A stretch of 64,000 nt of DNA from the NCBI RefSeq assembly GCF_019443425.1, contig NZ_CP080382.1, forward strand, positions 1,488,001 through 1,552,000. Direction: 5' to 3'. Positions 57,077 through 64,000 of this stretch are shown piece after piece (the first letter of the stretch is position 1; each line of letters starts with the position of its first letter). Made by a program: the position numbers and the translations under genes. The stretch is from Arthrobacter sp. PAMC25284. GTDB lineage: Bacteria; Actinomycetota; Actinomycetes; Actinomycetales; Micrococcaceae. The notes under the pieces are model-generated. The model was not told where the DNA came from and did not search any database. It was given only the letters and a program-made list of their open reading frames with translations.

Positions 57077-57331
57077 CACCGCCACTTTAGCTGACGCCGG
57101 TGACTCCGCAGGGTAAAGCACCCCGCCGCACCCACGGGGCCGTCCGCGAATGTGTCCTTCGTCTCACTTTGGCGCAAAACCGCGCCGGAGGACGTCCCCG
57201 GCGGAGCGCCAAATTGAATATGCTGTGAGCGGAGCCTAGATTTAGGCTTGAGCTTACGAGTGCTCTCGCAGCAGGCGTTTCCCCCGCGTGGTCCCATGCC
57301 AGCGCCGCTGTGTCGCAGGGAGGTTTATTCA

Positions 57332-57712
57332 GTGCCGACAAAACCAGCTGGCACCTTGTACCGCGGCCGTGAAGGCATGTGGTCCTGGGTTGGACACCGC
57401 ATTACCGGTGTAGTGATTTTTTTCTTCTTGTTGGTCCATGTGCTGGACACCTCATTGGTGCGTGTCTCTCCGGAGGCGTACAACGCCGTGATCGGTTCCT
57501 ACAAGAACCCCCTGATGGCCCTGGGTGAAACGGGCCTTGTTGCCGCGATCGTATTTCACGCCTTCAACGGCCTGCGGATCATCGCCGTCGACTTCTGGAA
57601 AAAGGGCGCGAAGTACCAGCGCCAGATGCTCTGGGCGGTCCTGGCTCTCTGGGTCGTCGTGATGGTGGGCTTCTCCATTCGCCACCTTTCCCTCGCCTTT
57701 GGAGGTCACTAA
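57332..57712 (+). CDS. sdhC: Succinate dehydrogenase cytochrome b556 subunit
   Basis: A 126-residue membrane anchor with three helices. GTG at 57332 is set by AGGGAGG 8 nt upstream. GREGMWSWVGHRITGVVIFFFLLVHVLDTSLV (GHRITGV, LLVHVLDTS) holds the heme His, and FHAFNGLRIIAVDF is the quinone-site motif. First gene of sdhCDAB. Confidence 0.94.
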   Translation: MPTKPAGTLYRGREGMWSWVGHRITGVVIFFFLLVHVLDTSLVRVSPEAYNAVIGSYKNPLMALGETGLVAAIVFHAFNGLRIIAVDFWKKGAKYQRQMLWAVLALWVVVMVGFSIRHLSLAFGGH

Positions 57713-57715
57713 ACC

Positions 57716-58183
57716 ATGACTGCTTCTCAGATCCAGTCCCCGCGCTCTGGAAAGATCCAGCCGCAGTACCGCCGCAGCGGTTCGTCCAGGGGCAACTTCG
57801 AAATGCTGGCATGGCTGTTCATGCGGCTCTCGGGCGTCGTCCTGGTTGTCCTGATTTTCGGCCACCTGTTCGTCAACCTCCTGGTCGGCGAGGGCATCAA
57901 GGCCATCGACTTCGGCTTCGTGGCCGGTAAGTGGGCCGATCCGTTCTGGCAGATCTGGGACCTTGCCATGCTGTGGCTCGCCATGCTGCACGGGACTAAC
58001 GGCGTCCGTACCATCATCAATGACTACGCGGAGAAAGACTCCACCCGTCTGGCGCTGAAGGTCGTGCTCTACGCGGCAACCACGGTCATCATCGTCCTGG
58101 GCACCCTTGTGATCTTCACGTTTGATCCGTGCCCGGTCGTGAACGGCGTCCAGTTGCCCGGCGGCTTCTGCCCCGCGTCCTGA
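57716..58183 (+). CDS. sdhD: Succinate dehydrogenase hydrophobic membrane anchor
   Basis: A 155-residue second anchor with three helices after a 30-residue basic N terminus. RLSGVVLVVLIFGHLFVNL has the heme-ligand His, and LWLAMLHGTNGVRTIINDY the second conserved His region. A C-terminal CPVVNGVQLPGGFCP is exported-side or loop sequence with two Cys. GGAGG precedes the ATG at 57716; 3 bp after sdhC. Confidence 0.93.
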   Translation: MTASQIQSPRSGKIQPQYRRSGSSRGNFEMLAWLFMRLSGVVLVVLIFGHLFVNLLVGEGIKAIDFGFVAGKWADPFWQIWDLAMLWLAMLHGTNGVRTIINDYAEKDSTRLALKVVLYAATTVIIVLGTLVIFTFDPCPVVNGVQLPGGFCPAS

Positions 58184-58343
58184 CGGGCGCCACCGCCGCG
58201 GACCGCTGCCTCGGCAGCAGTTGACGGTCCGCCGCGGCCCTGCTCCCTTTGCCCGCTGCGGGCCGGGAACAATCACGAGACTTCACCGCACCGGCTCCGC
58301 CGGCGGTGTTAGACAGAGAATTTTGAGAGAAAGAGCGTCTGGT

Positions 58344-60152
58344 ATGCAGGTCCATAAGTACGACGTCGTCATCGTCGGTGCCGGTGGCGCCGGGATGCGC
58401 GCGGCGATCGAATCCGGTCAACGCGCCCGAACAGCAGTACTGACCAAGCTTTACCCCACCCGCTCCCACACCGGCGCGGCCCAGGGCGGCATGTGCGCGG
58501 CACTGGCCAACGTCGAAGAAGACAACTGGGAGTGGCACACCTTCGACACGATCAAGGGCGGCGACTACCTGGTGGACCAGGACGCGGCCGAGGTCATGGC
58601 GAAGGAAGCGATCGACGCCGTCCTGGACCTGGAAAAGATGGGCCTGCCGTTCAACCGCACGCCCGAGGGCCGCATCGATCAGCGCCGCTTTGGCGGGCAC
58701 ACCCGCGACCATGGCAAGGCTCCCGTCCGCCGCGCCTGCTACGCCGCCGACCGCACCGGCCACATGATCCTGCAGACGCTCTACCAGAACTGCGTGAAGC
58801 ACAACGTGGAGTTCTACAACGAGTACTACGTCCTGGACCTGCTGACGGTCGAGGAAGAGGCCCTCCGTGAGGACGGCACGTCGTACATCCAGAAGCGCGT
58901 TGCCGGTGTTGTGTCCTATGACCTCGCTTCCGGCGAACTGCACGTCTTCCAGGCCAAGTCCGTGATTTTTGCCTCCGGCGGTGCCGGCAAGGTCTTCAAA
59001 ACCACTTCCAACGCCCACACCCTCACCGGTGACGGCATGGGCATCGCGTTCCGCCGCGGCATCCCGCTGGAAGACATGGAGTTCTTCCAGTTCCACCCGA
59101 CAGGCCTCGCCGGCTTGGGCATCCTGCTCTCCGAGGCCGCCCGCGGCGAGGGCGCGATCCTGCGCAACTCCGAGGGTGAGCGCTTTATGGAGCGCTACGC
59201 CCCCACCATCAAGGACCTCGCCCCGCGCGATATCGTGGCCCGTTCCATGGCCAACGAAGTCCGCGAGGGACGCGGTTGCGGCCCGAACAAGGACTATGTC
59301 CTCCTGGACCTGACGCACCTTGAACCGGCCCACATCGACGCGAAACTCCCGGATATCACCGAATTCGCCCGCACCTACCTGGGGGTGGAACCGTACACCG
59401 AGCCGGTGCCGGTTTTCCCGACGGCGCACTACGCCATGGGCGGCATCCCCACCAACATCACCACCGAGGTCCTGCAGGACAACAACACCGTGGTCCCTGG
59501 CCTCTATGCCGCCGGCGAGGTGGCGTGCGTGTCAGTGCACGGCTCCAACCGGCTCGGCACCAACTCGCTGCTGGACATCAATGTCTTCGGCAAGCGGGCC
59601 GGCATCGCCGCGGCCGAGTACGCCAAGACGGCGGACTTCGTGGAACTCCCGGAAGATCCGGAGGCCTATACGCTGAACCTGCTCGAGCACGTCCGGACGT
59701 CGGCCGGGACCGAGAAGGTCGCCGCGATCCGCAAGGAACTCCAGGACACCATGGATGCGAACATGCAGGTGTTCCGGACCGCGGACACCCTGAACCAGGT
59801 CCTGAAGGACATCGAGTCCTTCGAGGAGCGGTACCAGCGGATCAGCGTCCAGGACAAGGGCAAGCGGTTCAACCTGGACCTGCTCGAGGCCGTGGAACTT
59901 GGCTTCCTGCTGGAACTGGCGAAAGTCATGACCGTCGCGGCGCTCTACCGTGAGGAATCCCGTGGCGGGCACTTCCGCGAGGACTTCCCGGACCGTAACG
60001 ACGAGAAGTTCATGAAGCACTCCATGGTGTACAAGGCAGACAGCGCACCGGCCGCCGGCGCATCGGAAACTGCCGAACTCGCACCCGGCATCCGGATCGG
60101 CAGCAAACCGGTTGTCTTTACCCGTTACGAGCCGATGGTGAGGAAGTACTAG
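58344..60152 (+). CDS. sdhA: Succinate dehydrogenase flavoprotein subunit
   Basis: A 602-residue catalytic subunit oxidising succinate to fumarate with FAD. VVIVGAGGAGMRAAI is the dinucleotide loop, TRSHTGAAQGGM carries His42 for covalent FAD, QFHPTGLAGLGIL and the Arg region EGRGCGPNKDYVLLDLTHL (GRGCGPNKDYV) line the active site, and HYAMGGIPTN and HGSNRLGTNSLLD are conserved. ATG at 58344 after AAAGAG. Confidence 0.96.
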   Translation: MQVHKYDVVIVGAGGAGMRAAIESGQRARTAVLTKLYPTRSHTGAAQGGMCAALANVEEDNWEWHTFDTIKGGDYLVDQDAAEVMAKEAIDAVLDLEKMGLPFNRTPEGRIDQRRFGGHTRDHGKAPVRRACYAADRTGHMILQTLYQNCVKHNVEFYNEYYVLDLLTVEEEALREDGTSYIQKRVAGVVSYDLASGELHVFQAKSVIFASGGAGKVFKTTSNAHTLTGDGMGIAFRRGIPLEDMEFFQFHPTGLAGLGILLSEAARGEGAILRNSEGERFMERYAPTIKDLAPRDIVARSMANEVREGRGCGPNKDYVLLDLTHLEPAHIDAKLPDITEFARTYLGVEPYTEPVPVFPTAHYAMGGIPTNITTEVLQDNNTVVPGLYAAGEVACVSVHGSNRLGTNSLLDINVFGKRAGIAAAEYAKTADFVELPEDPEAYTLNLLEHVRTSAGTEKVAAIRKELQDTMDANMQVFRTADTLNQVLKDIESFEERYQRISVQDKGKRFNLDLLEAVELGFLLELAKVMTVAALYREESRGGHFREDFPDRNDEKFMKHSMVYKADSAPAAGASETAELAPGIRIGSKPVVFTRYEPMVRKY

Positions 60153-60154
60153 AA

Positions 60155-60937
60155 ATGACCGCTGAACTCGCTGAACCAGCCTCCAAGATTGAACTCCCCG
60201 CGCACATCGGCGGCGGCGGCGAAATCCCCACGTTCGACGTCACCCTCCGGGTGCGCCGGTACAACCCCGAGGTTTCCGACGACGCCACCTGGGAAGATTT
60301 CCAGGTCACCATGTACGGGACCGACCGGGTGCTCGATGCCCTGCACAAGATCAAGTGGGAAACCGACGGCAGCCTGTCGTTCCGCCGCTCCTGCGCCCAC
60401 GGCGTGTGCGGTTCCGACGCGATGCGCATCAACGGCCGCAACCGGCTGGCCTGCAAGACCCTGCTGAAGGACCTGGACACGACCAAGCCCATCACGGTCG
60501 AGCCCATCAAGGGCCTGCCGGTGGAAAAAGACCTGATTGTGGACATGGAGCCGTTCTTCCAGTCCTTCCGTGAGGTTATGCCGTTCCTGATCAACAAGGG
60601 CCATGAGCCCACGAAGGAACGTCTCCAGTCGGCGGAGGAACGTGAACGCTTCGACGACACCACCAAGTGCATCCTGTGCGCCGCGTGCACCTCCTCCTGC
60701 CCGGTGTTCTGGACCGATGGCCAGTACTTCGGCCCGGCCGCCATCGTGAACGCGCACCGCTTCATCTTCGATTCCCGGGATGACGCCGGCGACATGCGCC
60801 TGGAGATCCTCAACGACAAGGAAGGCGTGTGGCGCTGCCGCACCACCTTCAACTGCACCGAGGCATGCCCCCGCGGCATCCAGGTCACGCAGGCGATCGC
60901 CGAGGTTAAGCAGGCCATCCTGTCCCGCAAGATCTAG
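60155..60937 (+). CDS. sdhB: Succinate dehydrogenase iron-sulfur subunit
   Basis: A 260-residue electron carrier. RRSCAHGVCGSDAMRINGRNRLAC (CAHGVCGSDA ... RLAC) binds the 2Fe-2S cluster, CILCAACTSSCP the 4Fe-4S, and FNCTEACPRGI completes the 4Fe-4S and 3Fe-4S sites. The second ligand set has the usual Cys pattern. It begins 2 bp after sdhA. Confidence 0.96.
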   Translation: MTAELAEPASKIELPAHIGGGGEIPTFDVTLRVRRYNPEVSDDATWEDFQVTMYGTDRVLDALHKIKWETDGSLSFRRSCAHGVCGSDAMRINGRNRLACKTLLKDLDTTKPITVEPIKGLPVEKDLIVDMEPFFQSFREVMPFLINKGHEPTKERLQSAEERERFDDTTKCILCAACTSSCPVFWTDGQYFGPAAIVNAHRFIFDSRDDAGDMRLEILNDKEGVWRCRTTFNCTEACPRGIQVTQAIAEVKQAILSRKI

Positions 60938-60961
60938 CGGCCGCTCTTACGCGACAGTCGA

Positions 60962-61053
60962 CGACGGCGCCATTTCCCACCAGGGACCCCACAACACTGG
61001 GTCCCCCTGCCCAAGCTTGTGCGAGGGTAGGACTGTGGGGGATGGCGCCGTCG
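60962..61053 (+). other. 92-nt three-way-junction element (candidate structured RNA or repeat)
   Basis: A 19-bp closing stem (60962-60980 with 61035-61053, two G-U pairs, otherwise perfect) encloses two hairpins: GGGACCC/GGGTCCC (60983-60989 and 60999-61005, 9-base loop) and CCTGCCC/GGGTAGG (61006-61012 and 61025-61031, one G-U, 12-base loop containing AAGCTT). It fills nearly all the space between sdhB and the hydrolase gene. It may act as the sdh terminator. Strand of action is not known; the sdh direction is shown. Confidence 0.65.
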
Positions 61054-61093
61054 CCGTATCCGCACCACTGATCCCTCCGGCGAAAGGCCCGCA

Positions 61094-61865
61094 GTGACCC
61101 GCTCCGAAAAAGTCTCGTTCCACGGATCCACCGGAGAGCTGCTCTCCGGCATCGTCGACGTGCCCGCGGGGCCCGGTGAAAGGCTGGGGCCTCTTTTCCC
61201 ACGGCTTCACCCTCGGCAAAGACAGCCCCGCAGCCTCGCGCATGTGCAAAGCGCTGGCGGACAGCGGCGTGGGCATGCTCCGCTTCGATAACCTGGGCCT
61301 CGGCGAGTCCGGCGGCATGTGGGCGGAGGGATCCTTCAGCCACAAGGTCGCCGACACCGTCGCCGCGGCCGAGTTCATGCGCGCCTCCGGCCGCGAGGTT
61401 TCCCTGCTCGTGGGCCACTCCTTCGGCGGTTCAGCCGTGTTGTCGGCGGCCAGCCAAATTCCGGGAATCGACGCCGTCGCGACCGTCGGCGCACCGTTTT
61501 CACCGAATCATGTGGCGCATGTCTTTGACGCCGCCCTGGAGACGATCCGCCGCGACGGCAGCGCCGAAGTGGACCTCGGCGGCAAGGTCGTGGAGATCCG
61601 CCGGCACTTCGTGGAGGATCTGCGCGCAGCGGACCTCACCGACTGCATCAGGCGCCTGCACATGCCCCTGCTGGTGCTGCACTCCCCCACCGACAACACG
61701 GTAGGGATTGAGAATGCCAGCAGCATCTTCCAGACGGCACGGCACCCGCGCAGCTTTGTCTCGCTCGAGGGCAGCGACCACCTGCTGACGGGCAAGGGCC
61801 AGGCCGCACGCGCCGCGAAGATTATTTCGGCGTGGGCCGACCAGTACCTCGACGCCGGAGCATAG
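61094..61865 (+). CDS. Alpha/beta hydrolase (frameshifted as read)
   Basis: A small cytosolic serine hydrolase of unknown substrate. From GTG 61094: KVSFHGSTGELLSGIVDVP, then in a second frame GLFSHGFTLGKDSPAASRM (oxyanion region), RFDNLGLGESGG, SLLVGHSFGGSAVLSAA (nucleophile Ser in GHSFG), LVLHSPTDNTV (acid) and SLEGSDHLL (His). Corrected at GGGGCCC 61168-61174 (one G too many) the protein is about 256 residues with a complete triad. This is the osmotically-inducible/OsmC-linked hydrolase type by overall look. The 3' end overlaps the convergent YihY gene by 44 bp. Confidence 0.84.
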
Positions 61866-62977
61866 CACCCGGGGACCGCGGGTGCTCCACCGGGGTCTTA
61901 CCAGGCTGGACCTGACGGGCGCCCCAGCCGGTGGTGGTCGCCGTCCCCGGGGTCTTCAGATCCGCTTCCCGGAGAACGGACCACGAGGCGGCGAAAAGGT
62001 AGACCTGGCTGACGAGGTTGAACCAGATCAACAAGCCGATGATAATGGCGAACGGCGCCAGGATGGGATTGCGCCCGGCCCCGGCAAGCAGCTCAGTGCT
62101 GAACACCTGCAGCACTGTGGTGCCGATCCCGGCCAGGATGGTACCTTGCAGCAGCGCCTGGCGGCCGAGCTGCAATCCGCCGGCGAGCCGGAACAGGATC
62201 ACCGCCGTCACCCAGTTAAGCAGTAAGGGGACGGCGATCTTGATCAGCCCGGCGATCGGCCCGGCCACCCGAGGATCCAGTTGAAGCAAGTCCATGAGCC
62301 ACCCGGCGGCTGTGCCGAAGACCAGCGAGGCGCCCGAGCTGATGACCAGCGCCAGGCCCCAGCAGCAGCAGCGTGCCGACATCAAAGAGTTTGCTCAACA
62401 CCGGATTGCGCTTGAGCGGGGCGAGCATGGCTACGCCGCGAAAGCCCTGCCGGATGCCGTTGATCCAGCCTAGCGACGTCACCACCGTCACGACGGCGGC
62501 TATCGCCGCCGTCAGACCAAGCCCGCCGGGATCCAGCAGTTCCTGCGGGTCCACAAGCCCGTCGTTGCCATTGACCTTCAGCAGTCCCGGAGCAGCTACC
62601 GCGACGCTGTTGACCAGGCGGTCCAGCAGTTCCGGCTGGCCGCGCAGCGCAAGGCCGGCCACGGAGAACCCGGTCGTCAGCAACCCGGTGATGGAGAAGA
62701 ACATGGTGAAGCCAATGCCGGCGCTCATCAGGGGTCCGCGTTCGAGGTTGTAGTGCTGGAACGCGCGCATCGGGCGGAGGGCATTGAGCCGGGCCAGCAG
62801 CCACTGCACCATAGGCATCAGCGCAGCCACGCCGCCGCTGGCGCGCCGGGCTTTGCCCCACTCGACGCGTTTGCGGATCACCTCAAGCTTGAGCTTCGCC
62901 AGCTCTGTCGGGAGCGGCGGCTCAGCGGGCCCCTGTTGCCCCGTCCGGGCCTCGGTCGTCGTCCGGTTCGGTCCCAA
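61822..62977 (-). CDS. YihY/BrkB family inner-membrane protein (frameshifted as read)
   Basis: A polytopic membrane protein with about six helices. After a 75-residue cytosolic N terminus come FQHYNLERGPLMSAGIGFTMFFS, TSLGWINGIRQGFRGVAML (family signature) and KLFDVGTLLLLG, then in the second frame LALVISSGASLVFGTAAGWL, NWVTAVILFRLAGG and LIWFNLVSQVYLFAASW. The frames join at GGCCCC 62355-62360, one base too many. Corrected length is about 384. The start (TTG 62977) lies inside the upstream gene and is uncertain. Despite old names, it is not an RNase. Confidence 0.86.
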
Positions 62978-63536
62978 AATTAAGCTCTTCCCGTAGCTGC
63001 CAGATGCCGTTGTCGTCGTGCTCGTAAAGTCCCATGCTAACCACCGGAAACGTTGCCCGGTAATTTTTGAGCGCCGCTTCGGCTTCGTCGAGGCTTTCCG
63101 GTGCCACGTCGTGGGCGACGGTTACATGCGGATGATAAGCGAACGGCAGGTCCCGTTCCAGCGGACCGGTCTGGAGTTCCCGGTGCAGGCTGACGCAGTC
63201 GCCGAATCCGTCTTTGACATTCACGTACACAACCGGGGACACCGGCCGGAAGGTCCCGGTGCCTGCGATGGTCACCGTGAACGGATCCTGCTTCCGGGCG
63301 ACCGCCCGGACGTGGGACAGCGTCGCATCCCAGTCCTGGGTCATTGTTGTGGTGATCAGCGTGATGTGCGCGGGAATGACGCCGGCCATCGGGTCGCCGA
63401 AGGATGCCCGCCAACGCCCCAGCTCCTCGGCAATGTCCGGCGGGAAACCCAGGATCACGCCGATGCTGACGCCTTCGCGGGGTCCGTGCCCATTCGACGT
63501 GGCGTCTTTCGCGATGACTTTGCTGACGGGGGACAT
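62922..63536 (-). CDS. 2'-5' RNA ligase family / 2H phosphoesterase
   Basis: A 204-residue protein with the two HxT motifs of the 2H superfamily: AHITLITTT and PHVTVAHDV. The N terminus up to about residue 22 is polar, and ATG at 63536 starts 5 bp after the trpS stop. Likely acts on cyclic or 2'-5' phosphodiesters of RNA or nucleotides; the substrate is unknown. The 3' end overlaps the assumed YihY start. Confidence 0.86.
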   Translation of the reverse strand: MSPVSKVIAKDATSNGHGPREGVSIGVILGFPPDIAEELGRWRASFGDPMAGVIPAHITLITTTMTQDWDATLSHVRAVARKQDPFTVTIAGTGTFRPVSPVVYVNVKDGFGDCVSLHRELQTGPLERDLPFAYHPHVTVAHDVAPESLDEAEAALKNYRATFPVVSMGLYEHDDNGIWQLREELNFGTEPDDDRGPDGATGAR

Positions 63537-63540
63537 TGAC

Positions 63541-64000
63541 CTAGCGGACTCCGGCCAAGCTGAGCGACGGCAGGAAGCCCATGCGCTCGTAGACCCGGGC
63601 CAGCGTAACCGAAGCAATTTCCCGTGCACGCTCCGCGCCCTGGGCCAGCAGCCTGTCCAGCTCTGCGGGATCGGCCATCAGCTCGTTCGTGCGGTTCCGC
63701 AGCGGCGTGACAAAGTCAACCATCACTGCGGCCAGATCCGTTTTCAAGTGGCCGTACATTTTGCCTTGGTACTCGGCTTCCAGCTCTGCCACGGTTTTGC
63801 CCGTCAGCGTTGAATAGATCGTCAGCAGGTTGGAGATGCCCGGCTTTTCCTCCCGGTCAAAACGGATGTCCGTCCCGGCATCGGTCACGGCGGACTTGAT
63901 GCGTTTGGCAGCGAGCTTGGGGTCTTCGAGCAGCTGGATGGATCCGTTGGGAGATTCACCCGTCTTGGACATCTTGGCGGCGGGGTTCTGGAGGTCGTAG
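63541..64000 (-). CDS. trpS: Tryptophan-tRNA ligase (N-terminal part outside window)
   Basis: C-terminal 153 residues of TrpRS. The visible part opens with [17 protein letters not shown], containing the class I KMSKS-type loop (KMSKT), followed by [37 protein letters not shown] and [19 protein letters not shown], all typical. The gene is on the minus strand and continues past base 64000, with its stop at 63541. Confidence 0.94.
   Translation of the reverse strand, partial: YDLQNPAAKMSKTGESPNGSIQLLEDPKLAAKRIKSAVTDAGTDIRFDREEKPGISNLLTIYSTLTGKTVAELEAEYQGKMYGHLKTDLAAVMVDFVTPLRNRTNELMADPAELDRLLAQGAERAREIASVTLARVYERMGFLPSLSLAGVR

Overview
The window is about 64 kb of a high-GC actinobacterial chromosome. 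The best match is Micrococcaceae, in the Arthrobacter/Pseudarthrobacter group. Supporting evidence is the mycothiol S-conjugate amidase gene mca, the actinobacterial DUF4307 and DUF501 proteins, the eno-ftsB-DUF501-ppx block, GTG/TTG starts behind clear GGAGG sites, and dense co-oriented operons. I see no prophage, insertion sequence, CRISPR array or rRNA. There is one tRNA gene. The window is mostly core metabolism plus one carbohydrate-utilisation locus.

Layout. 1-518 is the end of a hemolysin III/TrhA membrane protein. 529-11512 is an amino-sugar locus. A leftward operon (sugar-binding lipoprotein, two ABC permeases, nagB, nagA, cutC) diverges from a rightward operon (SIS-domain isomerase agaS, ROK kinase, PfkB kinase, class II aldolase, DeoR regulator). 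Together they can import and degrade GlcNAc and GalNAc-type sugars to fructose-6-P or triose phosphates. The shared 445-bp control region carries a 41-bp imperfect direct repeat. 11549-18470 holds a DUF255 thioredoxin-fold protein, a small membrane protein, mca, DUF4307, greA, a rhomboid protease and ilvA. 18496-25486 holds an AI-2E family exporter, galM, galK, a thiolase, a Bax-inhibitor-like protein and a secreted lectin-fold protein. 25957-31819 encodes a branched-chain amino acid type ABC importer (livHMGF, with livK convergent), whose LivH carries an unusual exported N-terminal domain. 32056-32129 is tRNA-Leu(UAA). 32161-42095 holds an ACT-GNAT fusion, type II NADH dehydrogenase, a mycosin-like subtilase, ppx, DUF501, an FtsB-like protein, enolase, mazG and adenosine deaminase. 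42128-50971 holds two DedA proteins and a nucleoside uptake and salvage operon (bmpA, ATPase, two permeases, cdd, deoA). 51231-53276 is an ohrR-ohr-oxidoreductase peroxide operon with an OhrR box. A decayed NmrA-type pseudogene, DUF427, an M20 amidohydrolase and mannose-1-P guanylyltransferase follow. The sdhCDAB operon occupies 57332-60937. An alpha/beta hydrolase, a YihY membrane protein, a 2H phosphoesterase and the end of trpS close the window.

Two points stand out. First, ten otherwise normal genes are each broken once, and every lesion is an apparent length error in a G/C run touching a GGCC tetranucleotide. Nine fit one extra base; nagA fits two extra or one missing. All ten reopen to full family length when corrected, so this looks like a context-specific sequencing or base-calling error rather than gene death, and those genes are annotated at corrected extents. 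Second, a 92-nt element between sdhB and the downstream hydrolase folds into a three-way junction and is a candidate structured RNA or dispersed repeat.

All calls were made by reading the sequence. No database search was run.
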